A stretch of 64,000 bases of DNA from Clostridiales bacterium (GTDB taxonomy: Bacteria; Bacillota; Clostridia; Saccharofermentanales; Saccharofermentanaceae), in contig JAFZVE010000048.1 in the NCBI GenBank assembly GCA_017617995.1, positions 1 to 64,000 on the forward strand. Direction: 5' to 3'. Positions 44,708 to 52,486 of this stretch are shown here, piece after piece (the first letter of the stretch is position 1; each line of letters starts with the position of its first letter). The notes beneath the pieces are model-generated. The model worked only from the letters and a program-made list of their open reading frames with translations, was not told the DNA's origin and did not search any database. Both the position numbers and the translations under genes were made by a program.

Positions 44708-47444
44708 GAAGGAGAACCGCGGCCGAGGCAATCACGCCGGCGATACTCAGGATACCTCCGACAAGAAGTCCCGGAGGTGTGAAATCAAGTTCCACATGGT
44801 GGTGTCCGCTTTCGATCGGGATGCTGATAAACGCATCCTGATAGGGCACCACCTGTACTTTTTGCCCGTCTACTTTTGCAGTCCAGCCTTCCTCATACGG
44901 GATCGTAGTGATGAGTACACGGTCTTCTTCTGCGTCCGCATCAAGAGCAACATACCCGTCTCTGACATTCACATTTGAGATGTCCTTTTTCAGAATCGTG
45001 GTCTGTTCGTCCAGCACTTCAAGGTCACAGTATGCCAGGATCGGTGTAAAGGAGGCGAAGATATCATCATCGCAGCGGATCTCGATCTTCAATTCGTCGC
45101 CGATACTGTGTATACCGGTATCGAGAATCACGGAGAAGTAGGAGGTAGACTCTTCCTTGTAAATCAGTTCGTCGTTACAGTAGACAGAGAGGGGAGCACT
45201 TCTCATCAGAAACGGGATTGACAGGTAAAGTGGTCCGTCTTTTCCGACTGTAAGACTCGTGCGCAGAACAATCGGCATACTCGAGGTGGTGCGTACGTAG
45301 TAAGTGAGATTCTTTGTCCCTTCTTCGATATTCTCGGGTTTCATACCATCTTTGAGATCGTATTTCAGGAGATTTTTCTTGCTGGCATCAGACAGTTCCT
45401 GGCCATTTTGGACCTGCCAGTCCGAATCGTCTGTGGCGACATACAGGTTCTCGGCGGATACGCCGGTCAGGGATGCGATCCACGCTTCCTGAAAAGAGAG
45501 GTAATCCTTGGAACGACATGCTTGCTCGAGTGCATATCCGTCAAATTCCAGTGCGCCTGCGTCTGCGACAAAAGCGATATGGACGGCGTATGGGTTTTCC
45601 CAAAGAGCGAAAAGGTCATTTCGGGCTCGCTGCCACTCAGTCGGATAAGCATCACTCTTTGAGACATAGTAGCGGATACCTAAAATGGAATCGGCCGGCA
45701 GGATCACATTCCGATGCTCGACGGAGAAGTAATTGTAATTCGTGCAGTAGCCGAGCTGCTTGAGAAAACGCTGCTGCTTCTTGTTTGACATGGAGCAGAA
45801 GGCGCTGATTCCATGTGTTTCAGAATACGAAGAGATCGTCAGAGAATCGAGATTGAGACCGAGCGTTCCGGAGGCTTCCGTACGGCCCGGGTCATTCGGA
45901 TCGATCGATGCGGTCACGCTCCGGAGGCTTTCCACTTCTTCACAGAATGCCGCGCTGTCCTGCGAGTCGTTCCATATCGCACCGACAGTGACCTTCGGTG
46001 CTAGGAAAACGATCTCTACGAGAACGATCGGCACCAGTATCCCCACGCCCCACTTCTGAAGATCAGAGAGGGACGGTGTCCATCTCTCTTTGGTTAATCC
46101 CCACAGACACAGTGTGATCAGTCCGCCGACCAGAAGATTCTGGAAAAACATGGAGGAGACGGACTGATCGCGTCCGAAGCATTCTGCCAGGACGAGAAGG
46201 AGAAAGAATAGGCCGAATGAGAAAGTGAAATCGCGATTCCGCAGACTCTTAAGATGCAGGAACGAGTAGTAGGAAAGAAGTACCGTTCCGAAGATGAAGA
46301 GGTAGGCATACCGGTACAGGAACCAGTTTGGAGAATCGAAGAGGTGCCAGGCGGTATTGAGCGGAGGCAGGATAAAGGAAAGGACGCCGAGTCCGATGCC
46401 TATTCCTGCACGAATCTTCAGACCGCTTCGGACTTCCGGATTTCGGAACAGAAGAACAACCAGCATGAATACGAGAAGACTCGAATAAACAAAAGGCATA
46501 TTGCTCGAGATATCCGTGAGCTTACCTAGAAAGAACTGAGGGAGAAACTTGACAAGTGAGAAGTTCGGATTCAGTGTGACCGAGAAAGAAGAGGAACTGT
46601 CGCCGTTTCGGAGGGTGTCCAGTCCGGCCGGGATCAGAAGTATGGCAAGAATTAGCGCAGCACAGATCGCGATCAGGATAAATACTCCGACAACTTTGCC
46701 GTCTCCGGGTGAAGTACTCCTTCCAGGTTCTTCGGAGCGGTCCGAAGGTTGGGCAGATTTCTTATACTCCAGTATGACCAGCAGATAGAAAAAGGAGAAA
46801 AGCCCCGCCATGTAGGCCATATAGTAACCCGAGGCGAAGAGCACGATCAGGACGATCAGGAGCTTCCATGCATTTTTCATATTCTCTGCAAAAAGCTCGG
46901 TTGCCAGAATAAGAAGTGGCAACAAGGCAAATCCGTCAAGCCAGATGAAGTTGAAGATAAACGACATGGAGAATGAACTCAGTGCGTAGATCAGACCGAA
47001 GAGAAGAGTCATCCTGCTCTTGTCCTTGAATTTGTGGTCAAGATATGCGGTCATGAAAGCTCCGGCGAAGGAGATCTTGAGCGTGATGAGAAGAAGAATC
47101 GCCTCGGAGATCCGTGATACCGGGAACAGAAGTGCCAGAAGATTCAGAGGACTCGAGAGATAGTAGGCAAGAATTCCCATGAAGTTCTTCCCCATACCGA
47201 TCTCGAAGGAGTAGGTGAGGGAACGTCCGGATAGAAGCTTGTTTCGTAGTGTCGCCAGATAAGGGGCGTACTGCGCAGACAGATCTGATACGAGGACGCT
47301 CCGGGGCCCGAAGGGAGACACACCAGTCATGAAGAAAATCACTACGAGTGCCGCCATGACGGCGAAGAAGGAGAGGACGGGACGCATATCCCGAGTTCTG
47401 CCTGCGCTTTTCTTCTCTTTTTCCAGAAATGATTTCTCTATCAC
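44583..47444 (-). CDS. YfhO-family membrane protein (GT-C glycosyltransferase-like)
   Basis: A 953-residue protein starting at GTG 47444, with GAGGGG 8 nt upstream. The N-terminal 450 residues contain about a dozen transmembrane helices; 'SDLSAQYAPYLATLRNKLLSG' followed by 'SYSFEIGMGKNF'-like residues is the YfhO hallmark. The C-terminal half is a large extracellular beta domain, with 'IPYEEGWTAKVDGQKVQVVPYQDAFISIPI' split over strands and a final helix. YfhO of Bacillus is implicated in lipoteichoic acid glycosylation. The last 41 codons lie antisense to the ABC permease end. Two more YfhO paralogues are encoded at 52487 and 55282. Confidence 0.88.
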   Translation of the reverse strand: MIEKSFLEKEKKSAGRTRDMRPVLSFFAVMAALVVIFFMTGVSPFGPRSVLVSDLSAQYAPYLATLRNKLLSGRSLTYSFEIGMGKNFMGILAYYLSSPLNLLALLFPVSRISEAILLLITLKISFAGAFMTAYLDHKFKDKSRMTLLFGLIYALSSFSMSFIFNFIWLDGFALLPLLILATELFAENMKNAWKLLIVLIVLFASGYYMAYMAGLFSFFYLLVILEYKKSAQPSDRSEEPGRSTSPGDGKVVGVFILIAICAALILAILLIPAGLDTLRNGDSSSSFSVTLNPNFSLVKFLPQFFLGKLTDISSNMPFVYSSLLVFMLVVLLFRNPEVRSGLKIRAGIGIGLGVLSFILPPLNTAWHLFDSPNWFLYRYAYLFIFGTVLLSYYSFLHLKSLRNRDFTFSFGLFFLLLVLAECFGRDQSVSSMFFQNLLVGGLITLCLWGLTKERWTPSLSDLQKWGVGILVPIVLVEIVFLAPKVTVGAIWNDSQDSAAFCEEVESLRSVTASIDPNDPGRTEASGTLGLNLDSLTISSYSETHGISAFCSMSNKKQQRFLKQLGYCTNYNYFSVEHRNVILPADSILGIRYYVSKSDAYPTEWQRARNDLFALWENPYAVHIAFVADAGALEFDGYALEQACRSKDYLSFQEAWIASLTGVSAENLYVATDDSDWQVQNGQELSDASKKNLLKYDLKDGMKPENIEEGTKNLTYYVRTTSSMPIVLRTSLTVGKDGPLYLSIPFLMRSAPLSVYCNDELIYKEESTSYFSVILDTGIHSIGDELKIEIRCDDDIFASFTPILAYCDLEVLDEQTTILKKDISNVNVRDGYVALDADAEEDRVLITTIPYEEGWTAKVDGQKVQVVPYQDAFISIPIESGHHHVELDFTPPGLLVGGILSIAGVIASAAVLLLIQRSARKQRPSLSHRTWRRSWQIPEHRSRQSSEESVPGRR

Positions 47445-47468
47445 GATCTTTACCCCTCTATGTAAGAA

Positions 47469-47502
47469 ATTATAGCAGAAGAAAGATAATCTCTGCTATA
47501 AT
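47469..47502. promoter_or_regulatory. Divergent palindromic promoter pair
   Basis: ATTATAGCAGA (47469-47479) and TCTGCTATAAT (47492-47502) form a perfect 11-bp inverted repeat separated by 12 bp. Each arm contains the extended -10 TGCTATAAT, reading left towards the YfhO gene and right towards the GH5 gene. Simultaneous use of both seems sterically difficult. Confidence 0.7.
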
Positions 47503-47533
47503 GATGAGTAGTTCTTACTAGGGGAGACGATAT

Positions 47534-48562
47534 ATGAAAAAGTGGGAAGGCTATCAGAAGGGTGTTAACTTGGGCGGCTGGCTGTCGCAGTGTGATGACA
47601 CGGAAGAGACTTACAGTACTTTTGTAACAGAAAAAGATATAGAGATCATCAAGGGCTGGGGCATGGACCACGTCCGGCTTCCGATCGATTATGAGCTGAT
47701 TGAAGACAAGGACGGGAATCCTGTGGAGAGCGGATACGCCCATATTCAGGATGCGATTGACTGGTGCGGGAAGTACGGGCTCAATATGATTCTTGATCTT
47801 CACAAGACACTCGGCTATTCCTTTGATGATGCACACGGCGAGAGAGGTTTCTTCGACAGTGAGGCACTCCAGAAACGTTTCTATATCCTGTGGGAACGCT
47901 TGGCGGAGAGATTCGCCCGATACGAAGACCGGCTGGCATTCGAGATCCTTAACGAAGTGACGGATCAGGCATACTGCGAAAAATGGAACAGGATCTCTTA
48001 CGAGTGCATCCGCCGGATCCGAATGATCGCGCCAACTATCAAGATCCTCGTTGGCGGCTACTGGAACAACAGTGTAGATTCCGTTAAAGATCTGGCGTTT
48101 CCTTATGACAAGAATATCATTTATAACTTCCACTGTTACGAGCCGTTGATCTTCACCCATCAGGGCGCTCCGTGGATCCCCACGATGGATACCTCATTCC
48201 GTATCAGTATCGAAGCACCGTATAGGGAGATGGACGAAGCAGGTGAGAAGAATCTCTCTCAGATGACCACCGGTTTTTCCGGATTCGATCCGGAAGAGAA
48301 GCTTTCTTCTGCGTATTTTGAGAAGATCTTTGCCGAGGCGATCTCGGTGGCAGAGGAGCGCGATGTGGCACTTTATTGCGGCGAGTATGGCGTGATCGAC
48401 CGAGTTGCTCCAGAGGATACCGTGAAGTGGTATGCGATGATCAACCAGGTATTCACGAAATACGGTATCGGCCGTTCCGCCTGGAACTATAAAAAGATGG
48501 ACTTCGGAATCTCGGATGCGCGAATGGACGGTGTCCGTGAAGAGTTATTGCGCTACCTCTGA
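47534..48562 (+). CDS. Glycoside hydrolase family 5, cytoplasmic
   Basis: A 342-residue TIM-barrel enzyme with no signal peptide. GGGGAG precedes ATG 47534. 'KGVNLGGWLSQ' opens the barrel, 'FEILNEVTD' gives the acid/base Glu141, and 'YCGEYGVID' the nucleophile Glu284; 'NFHCYEP' carries the conserved His-x-Tyr. Known activities in GH5 include beta-1,4-glucanase, mannanase and exo-beta-glucosidase; the cytoplasmic location suggests action on imported short oligosaccharides. It is divergent from the YfhO gene through a palindromic promoter pair and 6 bp before the next gene. Confidence 0.9.
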   Translation: MKKWEGYQKGVNLGGWLSQCDDTEETYSTFVTEKDIEIIKGWGMDHVRLPIDYELIEDKDGNPVESGYAHIQDAIDWCGKYGLNMILDLHKTLGYSFDDAHGERGFFDSEALQKRFYILWERLAERFARYEDRLAFEILNEVTDQAYCEKWNRISYECIRRIRMIAPTIKILVGGYWNNSVDSVKDLAFPYDKNIIYNFHCYEPLIFTHQGAPWIPTMDTSFRISIEAPYREMDEAGEKNLSQMTTGFSGFDPEEKLSSAYFEKIFAEAISVAEERDVALYCGEYGVIDRVAPEDTVKWYAMINQVFTKYGIGRSAWNYKKMDFGISDARMDGVREELLRYL

Positions 48563-48568
48563 TGTGAG

Positions 48569-50290
48569 ATGTTTATGGAATCCGAATGCGGGAGAATAGA
48601 TAGAAAAGATATCCTTTTTCTTATTGGTCTTGCTGTCTGCGCGGTCTTCTGCTGGATCCGATGCCGCTTCGGCCTGGGTGTGGTCGACGAGGCATTCTTC
48701 CTATCGCTGGGAGATAAGATCTACCGTGGCAATGCCATGCTCGTGCATGAATGGCATGCGTCCCAGTTCACCTTCTTTCTGGTCCAGCCGTTATACTGGT
48801 TCTTTCATCTTTTCAGAAAGAATAACGAGGGCATTATTCTCTTCTTCCGCCACGCCTATGTGATCGCGCAGGTCCTTGCAGCCCTGTTCATCTATATTCG
48901 TACCCGGAAGTATTCGAAGGAGGGGGCAGGGATCGCCTCGATGGCATATCTTCTCTTTTGCCCGCTCCTGCAGTTGAACTTCAACTATAACAGCATCGCG
49001 ATTCTCGGCTTGCATGTCGCCCTGATCCTGGTCATGACGGCGGAAAAGAGAAGACCATTCCAGCTTGGAATAGCAGGGGTCTTCTTTGCGGCAGCAGTTC
49101 TTTGCTGTCCGTATCTTCTCGCCGTGTATCTTATATACAGTGTGATCTTCTTTTGTAAGAAGAAAGGGAAGGAGTGGCTCTGGTTTACTTCCGGGTGTGC
49201 GCTTCTGGCTATGCTGTTCTTCGCTTTTTTGATCTCCCGAGCTTCTTTTTCCGATCTTCTCTCCAATGCGACACACGTGCTTGATGACCCCGAACACCCT
49301 GCATTTAGCCCGATTCTGCTTCTCATAGCTTATGTGGGTAATATTCTGGAAGTGGCCCCGCTGGCCGCAGTGGTCTTCGTCTCGGTCATACTTCTTACTT
49401 TTGTGTTCTATCTTAGCCCCGAACTTCGGAAGAAGAGAGACTATCTTCTTCTTTTTACGACTATTCTTGTTATCGGATTGATCCTTGAAATCACAGTTAT
49501 CGGGGCCCGATCGGATACAAACAGTTACCCGCTGAACCGGGTCATGCTTCCGATCAATATTCTTGTTCCTATCTGTGCAATGCTCTATGAAGATAAGTCG
49601 GTCCGCAGGATTTTCTCCTATCTCTGGGTCCCCGGTATGCTGTACGGAGTCTGTATCTCCTTTATCTCGAACCTGGGGATCTATTCGATCTGCTCCGCAT
49701 CTTCCGTAGCGACCACTGCTGCGATTCTGATTGTTGCGATCACATACCGGAAACAGTATTCACTTAAGATATGTGGTGGGAAACCGGCCGTCATTGCTCT
49801 GACGTTCCTGTTCACTTGCCAGATCGGAGCAGAGGTGTTTCTCCGGAGCATAACCGTTTATCCGGGCGGACCAGTCAATGCGATGACGGAAGAGATGGAG
49901 GATGGCTGCGAGAAGGGACTCTTTGTGAGACCCAATGAAAAAACAGGCGTTGAAGCCCGTCTTGGGTATACCGGTATCGTAAGAGATGATCCGGTTAAGC
50001 AGAAGACAGCCTATATCACGTACCATTACTGGCTGGTCCTGGAGGACTGGGATGTGTCTTCGTGCACGCCGTCCAATCTCCTGACAGGACTGCATCCTTA
50101 TGAAGAGGAAAATCCGAATACCGTCGTGATAGAGAGACTGGATCTGTTCTATTCGCTCAATCCGGACCGGATCCCGGACATGGTCTATGTCGATGTGGGA
50201 TATGACGATGTGCAGCAGTGGTACATCGACAAGTTCGGCTTTGAGGTCCTGAATGAGGATGAGAAAATGGGTACGCTCCTCGTGCGCTGA
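48569..50290 (+). CDS. Polytopic membrane protein, GT-C-like, unknown
   Basis: A 573-residue protein with about twelve hydrophobic helices followed by a C-terminal soluble part (from about residue 430). 'GLGVVDEAFFLSLGDKIYRG' early in the protein resembles the first extracellular loop of GT-C glycosyltransferases (ArnT/PMT type), where a conserved Asp/Glu acts as the general base. A 'FNYNSIAILGLHVALILV' helix follows. No exact family could be named. It begins 6 bp after the GH5 gene and is probably co-transcribed. ATG 48575 is an alternative start; neither has a strong ribosome binding site. Confidence 0.6.
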   Translation: MFMESECGRIDRKDILFLIGLAVCAVFCWIRCRFGLGVVDEAFFLSLGDKIYRGNAMLVHEWHASQFTFFLVQPLYWFFHLFRKNNEGIILFFRHAYVIAQVLAALFIYIRTRKYSKEGAGIASMAYLLFCPLLQLNFNYNSIAILGLHVALILVMTAEKRRPFQLGIAGVFFAAAVLCCPYLLAVYLIYSVIFFCKKKGKEWLWFTSGCALLAMLFFAFLISRASFSDLLSNATHVLDDPEHPAFSPILLLIAYVGNILEVAPLAAVVFVSVILLTFVFYLSPELRKKRDYLLLFTTILVIGLILEITVIGARSDTNSYPLNRVMLPINILVPICAMLYEDKSVRRIFSYLWVPGMLYGVCISFISNLGIYSICSASSVATTAAILIVAITYRKQYSLKICGGKPAVIALTFLFTCQIGAEVFLRSITVYPGGPVNAMTEEMEDGCEKGLFVRPNEKTGVEARLGYTGIVRDDPVKQKTAYITYHYWLVLEDWDVSSCTPSNLLTGLHPYEEENPNTVVIERLDLFYSLNPDRIPDMVYVDVGYDDVQQWYIDKFGFEVLNEDEKMGTLLVR

Positions 50291-50298
50291 GAAACGGT

Positions 50299-50326
50299 TT
50301 GACAAAATAAGCCTTCGTGATACACT
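50299..50326 (+). promoter_or_regulatory. Promoter of the 40-residue membrane peptide
   Basis: TTGACA (50299-50304), a 16-bp spacer and TACACT (50321-50326), preceded by TG one base earlier. This is one of the best -35/-10 pairs in the window. Confidence 0.65.
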
Positions 50327-50376
50327 ATCTCTAGCATACGAGATCTGAAAGCAAGAACGATCAGGAGGAACAGAAG

Positions 50377-50499
50377 ATGAGAGGTAATCAGTCCCGGTCC
50401 CGATACAGCACAGGCGCGAGAGTGCTCGCGATCATCCTGTCCATCATGATGCTGTCATCCATTCTGGCTCTTGTCATACTCGCTATGCGCATGGGATGA
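50377..50499 (+). CDS. Small single-pass membrane protein of 40 residues
   Basis: An ORF with AGGAGG (50362-50367) 9 nt before ATG and its own promoter. The peptide starts MRGNQSRSRYSTGARV and continues as one hydrophobic helix of about 22 residues rich in Ile, Leu, Met and Ala, ending RMG. An inside-positive start and a C-terminus outside are likely. A hairpin follows 55 bp downstream. No family is recognised. Promoter, ribosome site and terminator together make it a real gene rather than chance. It could be a regulator of a membrane complex or a toxin-like peptide; this is open. Confidence 0.65.
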   Translation: MRGNQSRSRYSTGARVLAIILSIMMLSSILALVILAMRMG

Positions 50500-50553
50500 T
50501 CCCCAACTGAGTATCTCATTCTTTTCTCTTCGTGTGAGAAGACACATTACCTT

Positions 50554-50583
50554 CCCGTCGGACGTGCTCGTCAGGACGGGATA
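50554..50583 (+). terminator. Terminator between the small peptide and the foldase-like gene
   Basis: CCCGTC (50554-50559) pairs with GACGGG (50575-50580), and GACG-TGCT-CGTC forms inside. ATATCTTTTA follows. It overlaps the last codons of the minus-strand gene. Confidence 0.6.
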
Positions 50584-52334
50584 TCTTTTATGTACTCGAG
50601 TCCTTCTTCGTGGAATGTATAGGCGTAGTCCTTTAGTTTGGAACTGACGAAGGCTTGATAATTGTCCATGCGGATGAAACTGTTCACACGGTCATACCAT
50701 TCCGGATTCGGAGAGGATTCCACGTAGTAGAGGATCAGCATCTGGTTTTCGTCCTCGAGCAGGGTCTTGTCGCCGCTTTTTCTCTGCGGATCGAAGATCC
50801 AGTCGTCGACGTTTTCCGCGTTGTTGCCGGGATAGATCGAGTCCATCTGCACGGGACGCATCGCTCCATCGAGAATCTCGTCTGCGTATGTGGTTTCGAG
50901 TGTGGTCATACTGGCCTCATCCGTAATACTGTCGAAGATCGTCTGCGACAGAGGGATGATTTCACTTGTCGGAATGCCGGGTCTTCCTGTCTCTTCGTCT
51001 TCTCTATAGATGTAGAAGAAACGGACATTTCGAAGCGGTTCTTCCTGACGGACGCGTTCTACGAAGCAGAAAATGATCGGGAAGCCGTATTCATCGTGGA
51101 AAATTACACAATCGCCGGGCTGGCGGGAGGTGTCGAAAACCCAGGCTCTCCATTCGTTCTCCGTGATTTCGGAGTAGCGGACACGCTTGTGAAGCGTCGA
51201 ATCGGGAACCAGCAGCTTCTGCTGCGCTTCACCGGAGAAATACTTGGCCGCGACAGATTCAAATTGGCTCTGATCGTGATCGATCTCGTCAATGATCTTC
51301 TGTGCGTGGATGTTCGCGGTAGTGACATAGTTTTCTTCACGAGCTTCGAAGGTGATGCGGAGAACACGGTAGGAAACCAGATCGTACGCATTGCGGCCAT
51401 CCTGGTAGGCCTGCTCGGCCTGCTCGGGCGTAGCCTTCAGTTCCTCGAGTTTCTGATGCCCTGCATAGTCCTCGGTGAAGTACACTCTCGGGAGAACCTG
51501 CATGATCAGGCTCTTAGTTACATAAGGCCCGAATGTACCCTTGATGTAGGTATCCAGATCCACATGGATCGCATCTGCTTTCGACTTCAGCCAGTCGATA
51601 TATGCCTGCGCACGTGCCTTGTGGCTGTCTGTGATGGAATAGCCGTGGGCGGTTGCATCGTCATAGAGCATGTATGTCGTCTGGATCTCTTTCGCAGTAA
51701 CATCGAGGAAGTAATCGCGATAGGTGGCAAATCCGTTCTCGCCCGGAGCCATCAGCATCTTCTCCGTATTCTCTTTGAAGATGTCTACACCGTTTTCCAG
51801 AAGCACGTAGTGGTACATGAAACTGAATTCGGCGTTGGAGATATCACGGTCGCCTACGGTGAGCGGGCTGGTCATGCGCTCGTTGAGATTGCCGAGCGAG
51901 ATGACTGACCAGATCAGGACGATGATGGCGATCAGGGCCATAGCGATCAGGAACAGCTTCGGTTTCCAGTTGATCTTTCTGCCTTTTTCCGTCACGACGG
52001 CATCGGCCGGTCGTGTTGAGACCTCGGAAAAAAGAGGAGCATCCGGATCGTTCTCGTCAAGAACAGTACTGACTTCGTGTGCACCAAGTTCCATCGGGAT
52101 CGGCTCGGAGTCGTCCCAGTACGTTTCCGGAACTTCGCTAAATCCGACCTGTCCGTCGATTTCTGAAACTTCAGGTATCAGATCAAGATCCGGATCAAGA
52201 GACTCGGCATCATCAGCCTCAGCTGTTTCCTGTTCTTCCAAAGAATCGTAATCGGTCACTTCCGAAGCGGAATCGGTCAGATCCTGTTCCTGTGTAGTAT
52301 CTATATCTTTTTCGTTTTCACGTTCTTTTTTCAT
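50571..52334 (-). CDS. Membrane-anchored SurA/PrsA-like foldase
   Basis: A 587-residue protein with an unusual layout: an acidic, disordered cytoplasmic region of about 120 residues (Glu/Asp/Ser-rich), one transmembrane helix at about 126-148, and an extracellular helical region. 'LTVGDRDISNAEFSFMYHYVL' resembles the SurA-N/PrsA N-terminal chaperone domain, and the 'FTEDYAGHQKLEELKATPEQAEQAY' region continues it. The centre ('VSYRVLRITF') may be a degenerate parvulin domain. Known relatives assist folding of secreted proteins. Parvulin activity is uncertain. The acidic cytoplasmic tail sets it apart from PrsA, which is a lipoprotein. Confidence 0.65.
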   Translation of the reverse strand: MKKERENEKDIDTTQEQDLTDSASEVTDYDSLEEQETAEADDAESLDPDLDLIPEVSEIDGQVGFSEVPETYWDDSEPIPMELGAHEVSTVLDENDPDAPLFSEVSTRPADAVVTEKGRKINWKPKLFLIAMALIAIIVLIWSVISLGNLNERMTSPLTVGDRDISNAEFSFMYHYVLLENGVDIFKENTEKMLMAPGENGFATYRDYFLDVTAKEIQTTYMLYDDATAHGYSITDSHKARAQAYIDWLKSKADAIHVDLDTYIKGTFGPYVTKSLIMQVLPRVYFTEDYAGHQKLEELKATPEQAEQAYQDGRNAYDLVSYRVLRITFEAREENYVTTANIHAQKIIDEIDHDQSQFESVAAKYFSGEAQQKLLVPDSTLHKRVRYSEITENEWRAWVFDTSRQPGDCVIFHDEYGFPIIFCFVERVRQEEPLRNVRFFYIYREDEETGRPGIPTSEIIPLSQTIFDSITDEASMTTLETTYADEILDGAMRPVQMDSIYPGNNAENVDDWIFDPQRKSGDKTLLEDENQMLILYYVESSPNPEWYDRVNSFIRMDNYQAFVSSKLKDYAYTFHEEGLEYIKDIPS

Positions 52335-52486
52335 AGCTTCAAGTAGCTCCTACAAAAGCATTAGAATTACTCAATATCTACTCTAACACAAAAGAAGGGT
52401 GAAAACTATTTCGGTACGGTTACAGAAGGCATCCTATGTGATACAATTATGCTCGCGAGTACTATCGAGGAGTAGAAGATACGACC

